A stretch of 64,000 nucleotides of DNA from Pedosphaera sp. (GTDB lineage Bacteria > Verrucomicrobiota > Verrucomicrobiia > Limisphaerales > UBA9464). The stretch lies in assembly GCA_009695205.1 (NCBI GenBank), contig SIBK01000004.1:59424-123423 (forward strand), in the 5' to 3' direction. The position numbers and the translations under genes are program-made. The notes below the pieces were generated by a model, which ran no database searches, was not told the DNA's origin, and was given only the letters and a program-made list of their open reading frames with translations. Every line of letters starts with the position of its first letter. The stretch's first letter is position 1. Below, one piece after another: positions 18,373-27,939 of the stretch.

Positions 18373-19488
18373 GTGCGGTTCCTGATGCTTAACTGGCGTG
18401 ATCCGAGGAACCCCCTCGCGGGCGGTGCTGAGCGGGTCTCGGAGGCGTATCTCCGTGGTCTGATGACGCGTGGACACGAGGTGGTCTGGTTCGCAAACCA
18501 CTTCTCCGGATGCGCCAGCGAGGAAACGATCGGGGGGCTCCGGATTGTTCGGGGGGGGGGTAGGGGAACGTCGGTTCTCGCGGCGAGAAAATGGGTACGC
18601 AGGCAACCACCGTTCGACCTGGTGATCGACCAGCACCACGGCATTCCGTGGTTCGCTCCGTGGTGGTGCCAGACCCGGTGCGTCACCTACATCCACGAGA
18701 TTCTCGGGCCAATTTGGTCTTCATTCTATCCATGGCCGCTGAGCATGATCGGCCGATGGCAGGAATCCTGGACTCACCGTTTGTACTCGAAAGTTCCGTT
18801 TTGGGTGGGGTCGGAATCAACCCGACAAGCGATTCTCCGCCGAGGCGTGCGTGAGGTTACGCTCGTTCCTTACGGGATCGACACGGAAATCCTCCCGGCA
18901 TTGGAATCGAAATCCATCGAGGGGACATTGCGGCTCGTCGTTGTTTCACGCCTCGCTCCCAACAAGCGGGTGGATCATGCCATTGAAGTCGCGCGCATCC
19001 TGATGAACGCAGGAACGGCTGTCGAGTTGGTGGTGGTGGGCGATGGGGAGTGCGCGGCGCTGCTGCAGAAGCAGGTGAGTGAGGCGAAACTCAGTTCGAT
19101 CGTCCGCTTTGCCGGCCGCCTGGGGGAGGCGGCGAAGGACGACGAGCTGCGCAAAGCTCATTTCCTGCTCCATACGTCGGTCCGTGAGGGCTGGGGACTC
19201 AATGTGATCGAAGCCAATGCGCGCGGCACGCCAGCCGCTGTCTATCCCGTCCCTGGCTTGGTGGATTCCACGGTGGACGGTGTCACCGGACTTGTCTCAC
19301 CCCTGGAGACACCGGAATCGCTTGTGACATCTCTGCGTGAATTGCAAGCCAACCCTGTCCGATACGCCGTCCTACGACGCCAGGCCTGGGAGCGATCCAG
19401 AACATTCCGCTGGGAAACTATTCTCCCCGTGGCCTGTGACTGGCTCGAACAGCAGGCCCGTCGCCCACGATCGACGCTGGCCCGCTGA
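18373..19488 (+). CDS. Family 4 glycosyltransferase
   Basis: Retaining GT-B glycosyltransferase, 371 residues, predicted to add a sugar from a nucleotide donor to a lipid-linked polysaccharide intermediate at the cytoplasmic membrane. The N-terminal Rossmann domain has the glycine-rich acceptor loop (NPLAGGAERVSEAY). The C-terminal domain opens with LRLVVVSRLAPNKRVD and carries the GT4 E-x7-E signature in EGWGLNVIEANARGTP. The start is GTG at 18373; an internal ATG four codons later is the alternative. It leads a same-strand block with the outer-membrane barrel, export protein and tyrosine kinase that follow after a 500-base gap, so it probably acts in exopolysaccharide assembly. Confidence 0.88.
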   Translation: MRFLMLNWRDPRNPLAGGAERVSEAYLRGLMTRGHEVVWFANHFSGCASEETIGGLRIVRGGGRGTSVLAARKWVRRQPPFDLVIDQHHGIPWFAPWWCQTRCVTYIHEILGPIWSSFYPWPLSMIGRWQESWTHRLYSKVPFWVGSESTRQAILRRGVREVTLVPYGIDTEILPALESKSIEGTLRLVVVSRLAPNKRVDHAIEVARILMNAGTAVELVVVGDGECAALLQKQVSEAKLSSIVRFAGRLGEAAKDDELRKAHFLLHTSVREGWGLNVIEANARGTPAAVYPVPGLVDSTVDGVTGLVSPLETPESLVTSLRELQANPVRYAVLRRQAWERSRTFRWETILPVACDWLEQQARRPRSTLAR

Positions 19489-19990
19489 CGGCACAACGTT
19501 CGCGCTGAAACACCGGCTGCCTGCTCAGGGCCGCTGTGAGCGGGCCTTGCGCACCAGATCGATGAACTCAGGCGTTTCTCCGGGAGTATTCGCTCGATTC
19601 CATGCGGTTCAATTCGTGTTGTTGTTACACTTGGGACAACGGCCCCACCGGGAAATTCTTAGGTGCGGTCCTTCCCACCGAATCCCCAGTCGACAGCTGA
19701 CGCACGCTTCGATCCTAAGTGATTCCCATCCGACTGACGACGAAGGCGGGGGAGGATCCGGCAGACGGCGGTGAGCTCCAAACGGGGAGAAACAGAGAAT
19801 GCACCCGAGACTGGCCGGACGGTTGCAGGGGGAAGAGCCTTGCGACCCCTGCAAATCGGTTCAGATTTCGGGATTTACTCTAGGGTTGTTTTCCCGCACC
19901 GTACCGGGATGCCCGTCCTCCGGCTGCGGTGTCGGGAGTTCTTGGAGAAGGTTACAATCAATTAATAAAAAGCAGATTGCGTTGGAACGG
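19489..19990. other. Interval before the exopolysaccharide export genes
   Basis: No intact gene on the plus strand. The minus strand holds the possible zinc-ribbon remnant listed separately (19525-19854). The last about 60 bases (GGTTACAATCAATTAATAAAA) are AT-richer and immediately precede the barrel-protein start. A promoter for the export genes is plausible there. Confidence 0.4.
19525..19854 (-). pseudogene. Possible decayed zinc-ribbon protein
   Basis: The minus-strand frame carries two Cys-x2-Cys pairs (ACVSCRLG and RCPKCNNN) about 22 residues apart, as in a zinc ribbon. It then meets TGA at 19609. The same frame continues with sensible-looking sequence (TAWNRANTPGETPEFIDLVRKAR) to a second TGA at 19525. 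The upstream half is low-complexity and Pro-rich and has no convincing start. It could be a broken small gene or a chance frame. Confidence 0.3.
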
Positions 19991-21319
19991 ATGTTTAAGC
20001 CTCGCTTTACAAAACCGGTACTTGCCGCCCTCACGGTCGCGGCCGGAGCTACTGTTTGCCGTGCCGTTGATCCGGAGGACATCTTCGTGTTCCGATGGGC
20101 GAATCTGCTGTTCAAACCCCAACTTCGCTCGTCGGCGACCTACACAGACAACTTGTTCTCAGGCAACAACGACGTCGTGAGTCCGGAGCATCGGATCTAT
20201 CGGCCGCAGGTTGACGATCTCATCTGGCAGGTGAGTCCCAGATTGCGAGTTCAGTATGGGCAAACAGTGGGTAATTTTCTGGTATTCGATTTTTCCCATG
20301 ATGAGTTCCTGTACGCGGACCATAACTACGCCAACGGCGGACAGGATCAGCTCAATTTTCGATCGCAGCTGCAGCGCGGGAAGTTCACGCTTGCGAGCGC
20401 CGACGGGATTCATTTTCTGAACAGCTACCAAGGGGGCGTGCAATCGGCTGGGCTTAAGCCGTTGAAACGCACGGAGATTGTGCTGGATCACCGCCTGAGC
20501 TTCGACGTGTCGGAAAAAACAGACGTGTACGGGCTGTTCGACTTCGACAGCTACGATTTCGCAAAAGAACTGCCATTGTACGACCAAAATACGTGGATGC
20601 TGTCTTTGGGCAGCACGTTCAAGCCGAGCCCGAAGTTTGGCTTCTTCGCCGAGGGCAAATACGGACAAACGACTGTGACGCCGAATTCCAACCTTCCGCC
20701 AGGACCGCGTCAGGATATCTATGGTGGGTTTGTCGGTATTCGGGGAGATTTCACCCCGAAACTCTCTGGAACAGCAAAACTTGGCTATGAAGTGCGGGAG
20801 TTCGCTTCGGGCGGGCCGATCGAGAATGGGAAATCCACGGCATTCGCGAAATCCGCCCCCGCGGTGGCCGCCTCCCTGGTTTACGCGTTTGCGCCGAAGA
20901 CGGGAGTGAACCTCACTTACAACCATTCCACCGGAGCCTCATTCCAGCTGGCGGCCCAGGGGTACGAGTATGACCAACTGAACATGTCGGTGGGTCAGGC
21001 ACTAGGAAGCCGTGGTGTCTGGTCCGTCTCGGCGGGGGCCGGAGCCAGCGTGGGGCGGTTTGATGCAGTCCACGCCGTTAACCAGTCAGGGATGGTTACG
21101 GCAATTTACCCAAAGCGGACGGACATCTTTTTTTCACCCAGCGCCCGCATCCATTTCAAGCCGCGGTCGTGGCTCACGGCAACTCTGAGTTACGAGTTTG
21201 ATCACTTTGACTCCGACGGTGTACAAATCCAGGGGTCCGACCCCGCTGGTGTGCGCCAAGTTTACCTGATTGACTACAACAACCACCGATTTATGCTCCA
21301 GGTGGCGATTGGTTACTAG
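19991..21319 (+). CDS. Outer-membrane beta-barrel protein of an exopolysaccharide locus
   Basis: About 442 residues. ATG 19991 starts a signal peptide (MFKPRFTKPVLAALTVAAGA, cleaved near CRA-V), with GGAACGG just upstream as ribosome site. An in-frame start at 19799 would add an unlikely Cys-rich leader. The mature part is a run of amphipathic beta strands with alternating aromatic residues and ends in a Tyr (VAIGY), as outer-membrane barrels do. It resembles barrel proteins found in Verrucomicrobial capsule/exopolysaccharide clusters. It precedes the export protein by 2 bases, indicating translational coupling. The likely role is the outer-membrane conduit or a polymer-binding partner; the exact function is inferred. 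Confidence 0.75.
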   Translation: MFKPRFTKPVLAALTVAAGATVCRAVDPEDIFVFRWANLLFKPQLRSSATYTDNLFSGNNDVVSPEHRIYRPQVDDLIWQVSPRLRVQYGQTVGNFLVFDFSHDEFLYADHNYANGGQDQLNFRSQLQRGKFTLASADGIHFLNSYQGGVQSAGLKPLKRTEIVLDHRLSFDVSEKTDVYGLFDFDSYDFAKELPLYDQNTWMLSLGSTFKPSPKFGFFAEGKYGQTTVTPNSNLPPGPRQDIYGGFVGIRGDFTPKLSGTAKLGYEVREFASGGPIENGKSTAFAKSAPAVAASLVYAFAPKTGVNLTYNHSTGASFQLAAQGYEYDQLNMSVGQALGSRGVWSVSAGAGASVGRFDAVHAVNQSGMVTAIYPKRTDIFFSPSARIHFKPRSWLTATLSYEFDHFDSDGVQIQGSDPAGVRQVYLIDYNNHRFMLQVAIGY

Positions 21320-21321
21320 CC

Positions 21322-21936
21322 ATGAAAACGCTTTCCATATTCCGTGCACCCGGGCTGTTCACAGTTCTTTTCGCCGTCCTTTTTGTTTTTGGCTCCAAGA
21401 GCCCGCGCCTCGCCGCCGCTGAGCCGACTGCAGACTCCATTCGGGATACACGAAAGATTCTGGTGGGCGATACGCTCGATGTTCATCTCGTTGACGAGCC
21501 GACCTGGATCGTCGTCAAGCGAGTGCCCGAAGATGGCCTGATCAATTTCCCGTACATCGGAGACATCACGGTCAAAGGGAAGACCATTTCGGAGGTGGAG
21601 CGGGCCATCCGTGAAAAGCTGCTCGATGGCTACTATGTGAAGCCCGAGGTCGTCGCCAATATCACCACCTATGTGACTCAGACGATTTCCGTCCTAGGCA
21701 AGGTCACCCGCCCAGGGTTGATCGATCTGCCGCCCGACCGGGAGATCGACGTCATTGAGGCCATTGCCAGAGCCGGGGATCTCACCTCCCTCGCGAATAA
21801 GAACAAAATCCGGCTGCGCCGGGGCACGGACGTGAAGCTTCTTAAGTACAACGACCTCAAGGGTGCCACAGATCCTTCCAAGCGAATTTTCGTCAAGCCC
21901 GATGACGTGATCTACGTCGACGAGTCGTTCTTCTGA
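21322..21936 (+). CDS. Polysaccharide biosynthesis/export protein (Wza-like)
   Basis: A 204-residue exported protein of the poly_export/SLBB family. The signal peptide is followed by a polysaccharide-export domain (ILVGDTLDVHLVDEP ... DGLINFPYIGDI ... GKTISEVERAI). One SLBB domain comes next (ISVLGKVTRPG ... VIEAIARAGDL ... VKPDDVIYVDE). In the family this makes a periplasmic/outer-membrane channel that passes polymer outward and works with a Wzc-type kinase. It is shorter than E. coli Wza and lacks its C-terminal amphipathic helix and obvious lipobox, so the neighbouring beta-barrel may provide the outer-membrane pore. It lies between the barrel gene (2-base gap) and the kinase gene (51-base gap). 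Confidence 0.88.
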   Translation: MKTLSIFRAPGLFTVLFAVLFVFGSKSPRLAAAEPTADSIRDTRKILVGDTLDVHLVDEPTWIVVKRVPEDGLINFPYIGDITVKGKTISEVERAIREKLLDGYYVKPEVVANITTYVTQTISVLGKVTRPGLIDLPPDREIDVIEAIARAGDLTSLANKNKIRLRRGTDVKLLKYNDLKGATDPSKRIFVKPDDVIYVDESFF

Positions 21937-21987
21937 TCTACAGACTGCACCGCCTCAAATCGCCCAATCCGTTCCACTCTGCTCCGT

Positions 21988-24150
21988 ATGGATGCACCAA
22001 ACACGATACAGTTGAACCAGTCCATCGACGATGGATTTAAACTTCGCCACTACTGGAGCGTTCTCCTCGAGCGGCGATGGCTGATTTTATCCACATTCAG
22101 CATCCTGTTCGCTCTCGCCGTCATTTATGCGTTTCGGGCCACTCCGATCTATCAGGCGTTTGCAGTGCTTCAGATCGATCGCGAAAACACCGGCATCCTG
22201 AATGGTTCCCAGGTTATGGTTTATGATCCCCGGGAGCAGGACTATCTCAACACTCAGTTCAAGAATATCGTCAGCCGCACGCTGCTTCAGGACGTGGTCT
22301 TCCAGCTCAAATTGGACAAAGACCGTTTTTTCGCGGGGAACTCCGACATTCCTGCGGCGTTATTCAGCATGATAGAAGTCGCTCCGATACGGATGTCACG
22401 GTTGGTATACCTTCGAGCGTACCATCCGGACGGGCAGAAAGCCGCGAAGATTGTCAACACACTGGCGGTACGGTTTCTCGATAACAATATCCAACAAAAG
22501 AGAGATCGTTCGCTGGAAGTGTTCAACATGCTGCGTACGGAATCCGAAAAACTGGAAACCGACTACATCAATTCGCGGCGATCATTGCAGAAGTACCGAG
22601 AAACCAATCAGCTGCCTTCGCTCAAGGAGGATCAGAATATGGCACTTCAGAGCTTCCGGCATAATCAGGCGGCCTTCGATGCGGCTGATACGGCCTATAG
22701 CAACGCCCGGAAAACGGCGGAGCAGGCCAAGCGGTGGGTCGATGATGGGAAACCAAAGGTTGACCTACCCCAAATGTCACTGGACAAGCTGGTGACGGAG
22801 CTTCAGGGCAGTCTCTCAATCCAAGAGACGGGGCTGACGGGACTTCTGACGAAGTACAAGGAGCTGCATCCCCAGGTGAAGGAGGCCAGGCAGCGCATCG
22901 CAAATGTCCGACTCAACCTCGATAAGCAGGTAAACCGGGTGTATGAAAACATCTTTGAGGATGCAGACAAGCTGGAGAAGCAGATGCTGAGCGCCAAAGA
23001 GCAGTTCCAGAAGCGCGAAATAGACATGGGCCGGGTTAATTCGTTGCAGGTGGATTACGACGCCCTGCAGAGCAAGGCGGACCGCGCGAAACTGATGTAC
23101 GACACCGTGCTTCAACGCTTGAAGGAGTATGACTTTAACTCCCGTGACACGGTTCAAAACATGAAAATCATTGATCCCGCGATTCCGCAGGCTCGATTTG
23201 TCCGTCCCAACCGTCCTCTCGTGTTGCTCGTGGGTTTGATCGGTGGACTGGCCGCCGCGATCGCCCTCGCTTTCTTCGTTAATTACCTCGATGACTCCGT
23301 CAAGAGCCAGGAGGACGTCGAGAATTTTCTCCGACTCCCGTTCCTGGGCTATATCTCGAATATCAAGTCATCCAGTGTGGTGGAGCGTGATCTGCAGGCG
23401 CACCTGTTTCCGGCGTCCAGCGCCGCCGAGGCGTTTCGGACGTTTCGCGCTGCCGTGTCTCTCTCCCGCAATTCCGACAAGCTGCGGGTGATAGCCGTCA
23501 CGAGTACCATCCCATCGGAAGGCAAGTCCCTCGTGGCTTCAAACTTTGCCATCGTCACCGCTCAGACCGGTCTCCGTACCGTGCTGATCGATTCGGACCT
23601 TCGGCGGCCGTCCGTTCACAAGGCGTTCCAGCTTCAAAGCCCGGTCGGTCTATCCGCCTATCTCGGGGAAGAAATCAACGACGTCTCAGAGATCATTCAT
23701 TCCACTCATGTGCCGAACCTGGATGTGGTCTGCTGTGGGGCTACTCCGAGCAATCCATCCGAACTCGTGGGCTCCCGACGAATGTTGCAATTCCTGGAGG
23801 AGGTCGCCGGCCGTTATGACCGGGTCGTGGTGGATTGCCCACCTGTATCGGCTGTTGCGGATCCATTGATCGTGGGCGCCATGTGCGACGGCATGGTGTA
23901 CGTGACCAAGTTCAACACGATTCGGAGGGAACACGCCCGGCGTTCCGTCCAACGCCTGCAGGATGCAGGCATCCACCTGATCGGAGTTATCATGAACGAC
24001 ATTGATTTTGAGGGCAAGGATTCCTACTACTATAGCAATTACTACTATCAGAACCAATACTACGCGACCCACTACCGGAGTGATGGATCCGGCTCAAAAG
24101 TGGGACGGACCCCTCCGGCGGTCGAAAAGCAACCGGTGGCCAAAATTTAA
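21988..24150 (+). CDS. Exopolysaccharide co-polymerase with tyrosine autokinase domain (Wzc-like)
   Basis: A 720-residue inner-membrane protein that controls polymer length and export by cyclic autophosphorylation. A first transmembrane helix (about 30-50) follows a Wzz-type start (LRHYWSVLLERRWLIL). A long periplasmic coiled-coil region covers about 170-390, and a second helix lies near 407-430 (LVLLVGLIGGLAAAIALAF). The cytoplasmic BY-kinase shows Walker A STIPSEGKS (about 505), A' VLIDSDLRRP and Walker B RVVVDCPPVS. The C-terminus has a dense tyrosine cluster (about 681-698, YYYSNYYYQNQYY), the expected autophosphorylation site. It is last in the run barrel, export protein, kinase. Confidence 0.92.
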   Translation: MDAPNTIQLNQSIDDGFKLRHYWSVLLERRWLILSTFSILFALAVIYAFRATPIYQAFAVLQIDRENTGILNGSQVMVYDPREQDYLNTQFKNIVSRTLLQDVVFQLKLDKDRFFAGNSDIPAALFSMIEVAPIRMSRLVYLRAYHPDGQKAAKIVNTLAVRFLDNNIQQKRDRSLEVFNMLRTESEKLETDYINSRRSLQKYRETNQLPSLKEDQNMALQSFRHNQAAFDAADTAYSNARKTAEQAKRWVDDGKPKVDLPQMSLDKLVTELQGSLSIQETGLTGLLTKYKELHPQVKEARQRIANVRLNLDKQVNRVYENIFEDADKLEKQMLSAKEQFQKREIDMGRVNSLQVDYDALQSKADRAKLMYDTVLQRLKEYDFNSRDTVQNMKIIDPAIPQARFVRPNRPLVLLVGLIGGLAAAIALAFFVNYLDDSVKSQEDVENFLRLPFLGYISNIKSSSVVERDLQAHLFPASSAAEAFRTFRAAVSLSRNSDKLRVIAVTSTIPSEGKSLVASNFAIVTAQTGLRTVLIDSDLRRPSVHKAFQLQSPVGLSAYLGEEINDVSEIIHSTHVPNLDVVCCGATPSNPSELVGSRRMLQFLEEVAGRYDRVVVDCPPVSAVADPLIVGAMCDGMVYVTKFNTIRREHARRSVQRLQDAGIHLIGVIMNDIDFEGKDSYYYSNYYYQNQYYATHYRSDGSGSKVGRTPPAVEKQPVAKI

Positions 24151-24308
24151 TTGAAGCCCGTTCCCTTTTCACGATGTGGGAATCATCTCATCCCAGACTT
24201 TAATGCAGTAGACGGCTGCGCACCGTTGCTGCCTTCGTCAATCCGATAACGCCCGGGCAATTCACCGTTTGCAATTAAGGCCCCGGCCTCCGCAATCTTC
24301 ATCCCTGC

Positions 24309-25481
24309 ATGAGCCAGCATCCGCTTTCCAAGAAATTCGCCGGCTATCCCCGCCTCAACCCCCTCGGGGTTGGCCGCAACATCTCCGCCGCCGACCTCGT
24401 GGACAAGGTTTTCCTTGCCTACAACGGCGGCCGCCTCCGTGAGGCCGCTCATTTGTTGACGGAAAAGATGCTTCCGAATAATGGCTGTATCGGCCTCTCT
24501 CTGACGGGCGCGCTTACCCCCGCCGGCCTCGGCAAGTCGTGCCTGATCCCGCTCATGAAGGCGGGATTCATCGATTGGATTGTATCCACCGGAGCGAATT
24601 TGTATCACGACCTGCATTTCGGCTTGGACATGCATCTGCACAGCGGATCTCCGTTCCTGGATGACGTCCAACTGCACTCCGAGGGTGTTATCCGGATTTA
24701 CGACGTTCTTTTTGACTACAATGTCCTGCTCGACACCGACGCGTTTGTTCGGGAGGTGATTCAGGGGCCCGAATTCCAAAGGCCCATGGGTACGGACGAA
24801 TTTCATTATCTCCTCGGTCGATTTGTCGCGGAACGGGGCCGTCGCCTCGGATTAAACGACAGCTCCGTGCTGGCCACGGCTTACGAATGTGGTATTCCCA
24901 TCTTCACCTCCAGTCCGGGGGATTCTTCCATTGGCATGAATGTGGCCGCAATGGCCTTGCGGGGATCGCGGCTGACGTTTGACACACTGCGCGACGTCAA
25001 TCAAACCGCGGGCATCGTTTACGACGCCAAAGCCACCGGTCTCATCAGCAGTGTTTTTATTCTCGGCGGCGGCAGTCCAAAGAATTTCGTGCTGCAGACG
25101 GAGCCGCAGATCCAGGAGGTCATGGGAATCCCGGAGAAGGGACACGATTACTTCCTGCAATGCACCGATGCCCGTCCGGACACGGGCGGTCTCAGTGGGG
25201 CGACGCCGGCGGAGGCCGTTAGCTGGGGGAAGGTGGATCCTGACAAGCTCCCCGACTCCGTGGTGTGCTATACGGACTGCACGATTTCATTGCCTCTCCT
25301 CAGTGCCTACATGCTCAGCCGTGCAAAGCCTCGCAAGCTCAAGCGGCTTTATGACCGGCGGGACGCCATCTTCGAGGCGGTTCGCAGTCGATATTTGGAA
25401 ACCGGCACGATTTCCAAGGTTACCACGAGCCGCAAGGTGGCGAAACGATCGAGCAGCGTCGGATTGAAACGCGCAAAGTGA
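24309..25481 (+). CDS. Deoxyhypusine synthase-like protein
   Basis: A 390-residue NAD-dependent enzyme of the deoxyhypusine/homospermidine synthase family, which transfers an aminobutyl group from spermidine. Conserved blocks include [28 protein letters not shown] and [19 protein letters not shown]258 in GGGSPKNF corresponds in context to the catalytic lysine region of the eukaryotic enzyme. Bacteria lack eIF5A, so the natural acceptor is uncertain: putrescine (homospermidine synthesis) or an unknown substrate. The C-terminal about 20 residues are basic and Ser-rich. It lies 160 bases after the Wzc-like gene and 59 before the antiporter, all on the same strand. It may be co-transcribed with either. 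Confidence 0.85.
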   Translation: MSQHPLSKKFAGYPRLNPLGVGRNISAADLVDKVFLAYNGGRLREAAHLLTEKMLPNNGCIGLSLTGALTPAGLGKSCLIPLMKAGFIDWIVSTGANLYHDLHFGLDMHLHSGSPFLDDVQLHSEGVIRIYDVLFDYNVLLDTDAFVREVIQGPEFQRPMGTDEFHYLLGRFVAERGRRLGLNDSSVLATAYECGIPIFTSSPGDSSIGMNVAAMALRGSRLTFDTLRDVNQTAGIVYDAKATGLISSVFILGGGSPKNFVLQTEPQIQEVMGIPEKGHDYFLQCTDARPDTGGLSGATPAEAVSWGKVDPDKLPDSVVCYTDCTISLPLLSAYMLSRAKPRKLKRLYDRRDAIFEAVRSRYLETGTISKVTTSRKVAKRSSSVGLKRAK

Positions 25482-25539
25482 TCGCGTGGATCGAGGCACG
25501 GTTCATTGACTCGCTCGGGCTCGGCGATACCCTTGGCCA

Positions 25540-26982
25540 ATGATTTTTGCCGCTGCGGAAGCCGCGCCTCCGGCTCTGTGGATGATTACACCCTTTGCGG
25601 CATTGCTGGGGCTGATCGCGCTGGGCCCGCTGTTTTTCGCTGCGTGGTGGGCGAAGCACTATCCCAAGGTGGCATTGATTCTCGGCGGTCTGACGACATT
25701 CTATTATGTTTTTTACCGACAGGATTCACACACAGTCCTACATACCGGCCACGAGTACGTCAGCTTTATAGCCCTGATCGGCTCGCTGTACGTTGTCAGC
25801 GGCGGCATTCATATTAATGTGCGCGGCGAGGCCACCCCGTTAGCGAATACGATCTTCTTGTTCGTAGGCGCCATCCTTGCAAACGTTCTCGGAACAACCG
25901 GAGCCTCGATGCTCCTCATCCGTCCCTGGCTCCGACTCAACAAGTACCGCGTGACAGCCCATCACGTGGTTTTTTTCATATTCATCGTCTCGAACGTGGG
26001 TGGTTGTCTGACACCCATTGGCGATCCACCGCTTTATCTCGGTTACCTGAAGGGCGTGCCATTCTGGTGGGTGGCAGAGCATTGCTGGCCCATGTGGATG
26101 GTGGCCCTTGGGCTTCTTCTGCTCATGTTCTTTGTTGTGGATACGGTAAACTTTCGTCGAGCACCCGCGCCGGTACAAGCGGCGCACACGCGGGGCGGCG
26201 ACTGGTTTCAGTTCGATGGCAGCGCCAATGGGCTTCTGCTGGCAGTGATCCTGGCTGCCGTCTTGTTCGCGAATCACCCGCCCTTTCTACGAGAAGGGCT
26301 GATGCTCGGCGCAGCTGCCATTTCCTATTTTCTGACTCCGAAACGAATCCACGAGATCAACGCCTTCAACTGGCATCCCATCGAGGAGGTGGCCATCCTA
26401 TTTATTGGGATTTTTGCCACAATGATGCCGGCGCTGCAGATTTTGGGAGCTGCGGCAAGCGATCTGGGGCACCCGGCCCCCGCGGTGTTCTTTTGGGGTA
26501 GCGGCATTTTGAGCAGTGTTCTGGATAATGCCCCAACCTATCTTTGTTTTCTTCAGGCAATCCTCGGAGCCTGTACCGACCCGGATACGATTAGCCAGGT
26601 TCGACATCTGGTCGAAAACGGCGGAGCAGATCTTGCCACGTTTGTCCACGGTCCCAACGCGGAGGGTATCCGCCAAACTTTAGCCACGTTGCAGAAGTTT
26701 CATCCCGACCAACTGGCTGCCCGCACAATATCCGACGAGGCACTCAAGATCGCCTTCCTGGTTGGAAACGCCCAGTTCAATCATTTCATCATGGCGGTCA
26801 GCACGGGAGCCGTTTTTTTTGGAGCCAATACGTACATCGGGAACGGCCCAAACTTCATGGTAAAGTCCATGGCCGATCATCAAGGGGTTCACACACCGAC
26901 GTTCCTCGGGTATGTCGCTCGCTTTTCGTTCCCGTTCATGCTGCCAACCCTTGGGGTGGTCTGGTTTTTGTTCTTCCGCTAG
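25540..26982 (+). CDS. NhaD-like sodium:proton antiporter
   Basis: A 480-residue polytopic inner-membrane protein of the ion-transporter superfamily, expected to exchange Na+ for H+. About twelve hydrophobic segments are visible. Family-type re-entrant motifs occur in both halves: NVLGTTGASMLLIRPWLR with VSNVGGCLTPIGDPPLY, and later SSVLDNAPTYLCFLQ with FFGANTYIGNGPNFMVKS. The pairing of GDPP and DNAPTY motifs favours NhaD/UIT-type antiporters over citrate carriers. ATG 25540 starts at the first hydrophobic helix. It follows the deoxyhypusine synthase-like gene by 59 bases. A polyamine-pH homeostasis link is conceivable but only inferred. Confidence 0.85.
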   Translation: MIFAAAEAAPPALWMITPFAALLGLIALGPLFFAAWWAKHYPKVALILGGLTTFYYVFYRQDSHTVLHTGHEYVSFIALIGSLYVVSGGIHINVRGEATPLANTIFLFVGAILANVLGTTGASMLLIRPWLRLNKYRVTAHHVVFFIFIVSNVGGCLTPIGDPPLYLGYLKGVPFWWVAEHCWPMWMVALGLLLLMFFVVDTVNFRRAPAPVQAAHTRGGDWFQFDGSANGLLLAVILAAVLFANHPPFLREGLMLGAAAISYFLTPKRIHEINAFNWHPIEEVAILFIGIFATMMPALQILGAAASDLGHPAPAVFFWGSGILSSVLDNAPTYLCFLQAILGACTDPDTISQVRHLVENGGADLATFVHGPNAEGIRQTLATLQKFHPDQLAARTISDEALKIAFLVGNAQFNHFIMAVSTGAVFFGANTYIGNGPNFMVKSMADHQGVHTPTFLGYVARFSFPFMLPTLGVVWFLFFR

Positions 26983-27135
26983 ATGCACATTGATGTGCTG
27001 CAACTTCCGTGGGTAGTCTTAAGAAATATGAAGGCACGCCCTGCGACGGGAGCAACGTCCGATCCGTCGGGCAAATTTGGCCGCTTGGTTTTCGGAACGG
27101 ACGTGGCGTAATCTTTGCCGAACAACGAAATACCT

Positions 27136-27927
27136 ATGTCCACTCCCACTCCCGTTCCCGCTCGATCCTTCCGTGTTGAGGATCTTTCGGTTCACGTCTT
27201 CTTGAGTCAGGATGATCTTTCCCGTTACGTCACAGTCCGTGTTCGGGAGCTTCTGATCGAAGCGATAGCCCGCCGGGGTTCCGCGGCGGCGATTTTGGCG
27301 ACGGGTAATTCGCAGATTCGGTTTCTTGAACGCCTTGTGTCGGCGGGGGGAGTCGACTGGTCTCGGGTGATTCTTTTCCACATGGATGAATATCTGGGGA
27401 TCCGGGCGGCACATCCGGCTTCATTCCGTCACTATATGCACGAACGCGTCGAGAAGCTGGTTCGACCCCAGGCTTTTCACTATCTAGAAGGAGATGCGGA
27501 TCTGCCGCTGGATGAATGCGGCCGGTACACGACTCTTCTCAAGGCGCAACCGATCGACCTCGTTTGCCTCGGGATCGGCGAGAATGGCCACATTGCCTTT
27601 AACGATCCGCCCGTATGCCGCTTCGAGGAGCCGCATTGGGTGAAATTGGTGAAGCTGGATGACGCCTGCAAGATGCAGCAGGTGAAGGAGGGGCATTTCC
27701 CAGCCTTGGAAAATGTCCCGGCCTACGCTTACACACTGACGATTCCCGCTCTCTGTTCCCCGAACCACATGATCTGTCTGGCACCCGAGAAGCGAAAGGC
27801 CGTCCCGGTGAGAAACGCGCTCCAAGGACCCATCACTCCCGCGTGCCCGGCGTCGATTCTGCGGCGACAGAAACATTGCGAACTCCTGCTCGACGCGGAT
27901 TCCGCGTCGCTGCTAACACTATCTTGA
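27136..27927 (+). CDS. nagB: Glucosamine-6-phosphate deaminase
   Basis: Converts glucosamine-6-phosphate to fructose-6-phosphate and ammonia in amino-sugar catabolism. The product is 263 residues, normal for NagB. Diagnostic motifs are ILATGNSQIRFLE (phosphate loop), ILFHMDEYLGI (catalytic Asp), GIGENGHIAFNDPP (catalytic His) and the C-terminal GPITPACPASILRRQ. ATG 27136 is chosen. An upstream in-frame TTG at 27115 would add seven residues not needed by the fold. It is 12 bases upstream of the ruvX gene on the same strand, so the two are probably co-transcribed. Confidence 0.93.
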   Translation: MSTPTPVPARSFRVEDLSVHVFLSQDDLSRYVTVRVRELLIEAIARRGSAAAILATGNSQIRFLERLVSAGGVDWSRVILFHMDEYLGIRAAHPASFRHYMHERVEKLVRPQAFHYLEGDADLPLDECGRYTTLLKAQPIDLVCLGIGENGHIAFNDPPVCRFEEPHWVKLVKLDDACKMQQVKEGHFPALENVPAYAYTLTIPALCSPNHMICLAPEKRKAVPVRNALQGPITPACPASILRRQKHCELLLDADSASLLTLS

Positions 27928-27939
27928 TCCGTCGTCCTC

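Noticed and set aside
20159..20926. Minus-strand frame inside the outer-membrane barrel gene
   Set aside because: The plus strand has signal peptide, beta-strand pattern and operon spacing; the minus frame is a shadow.
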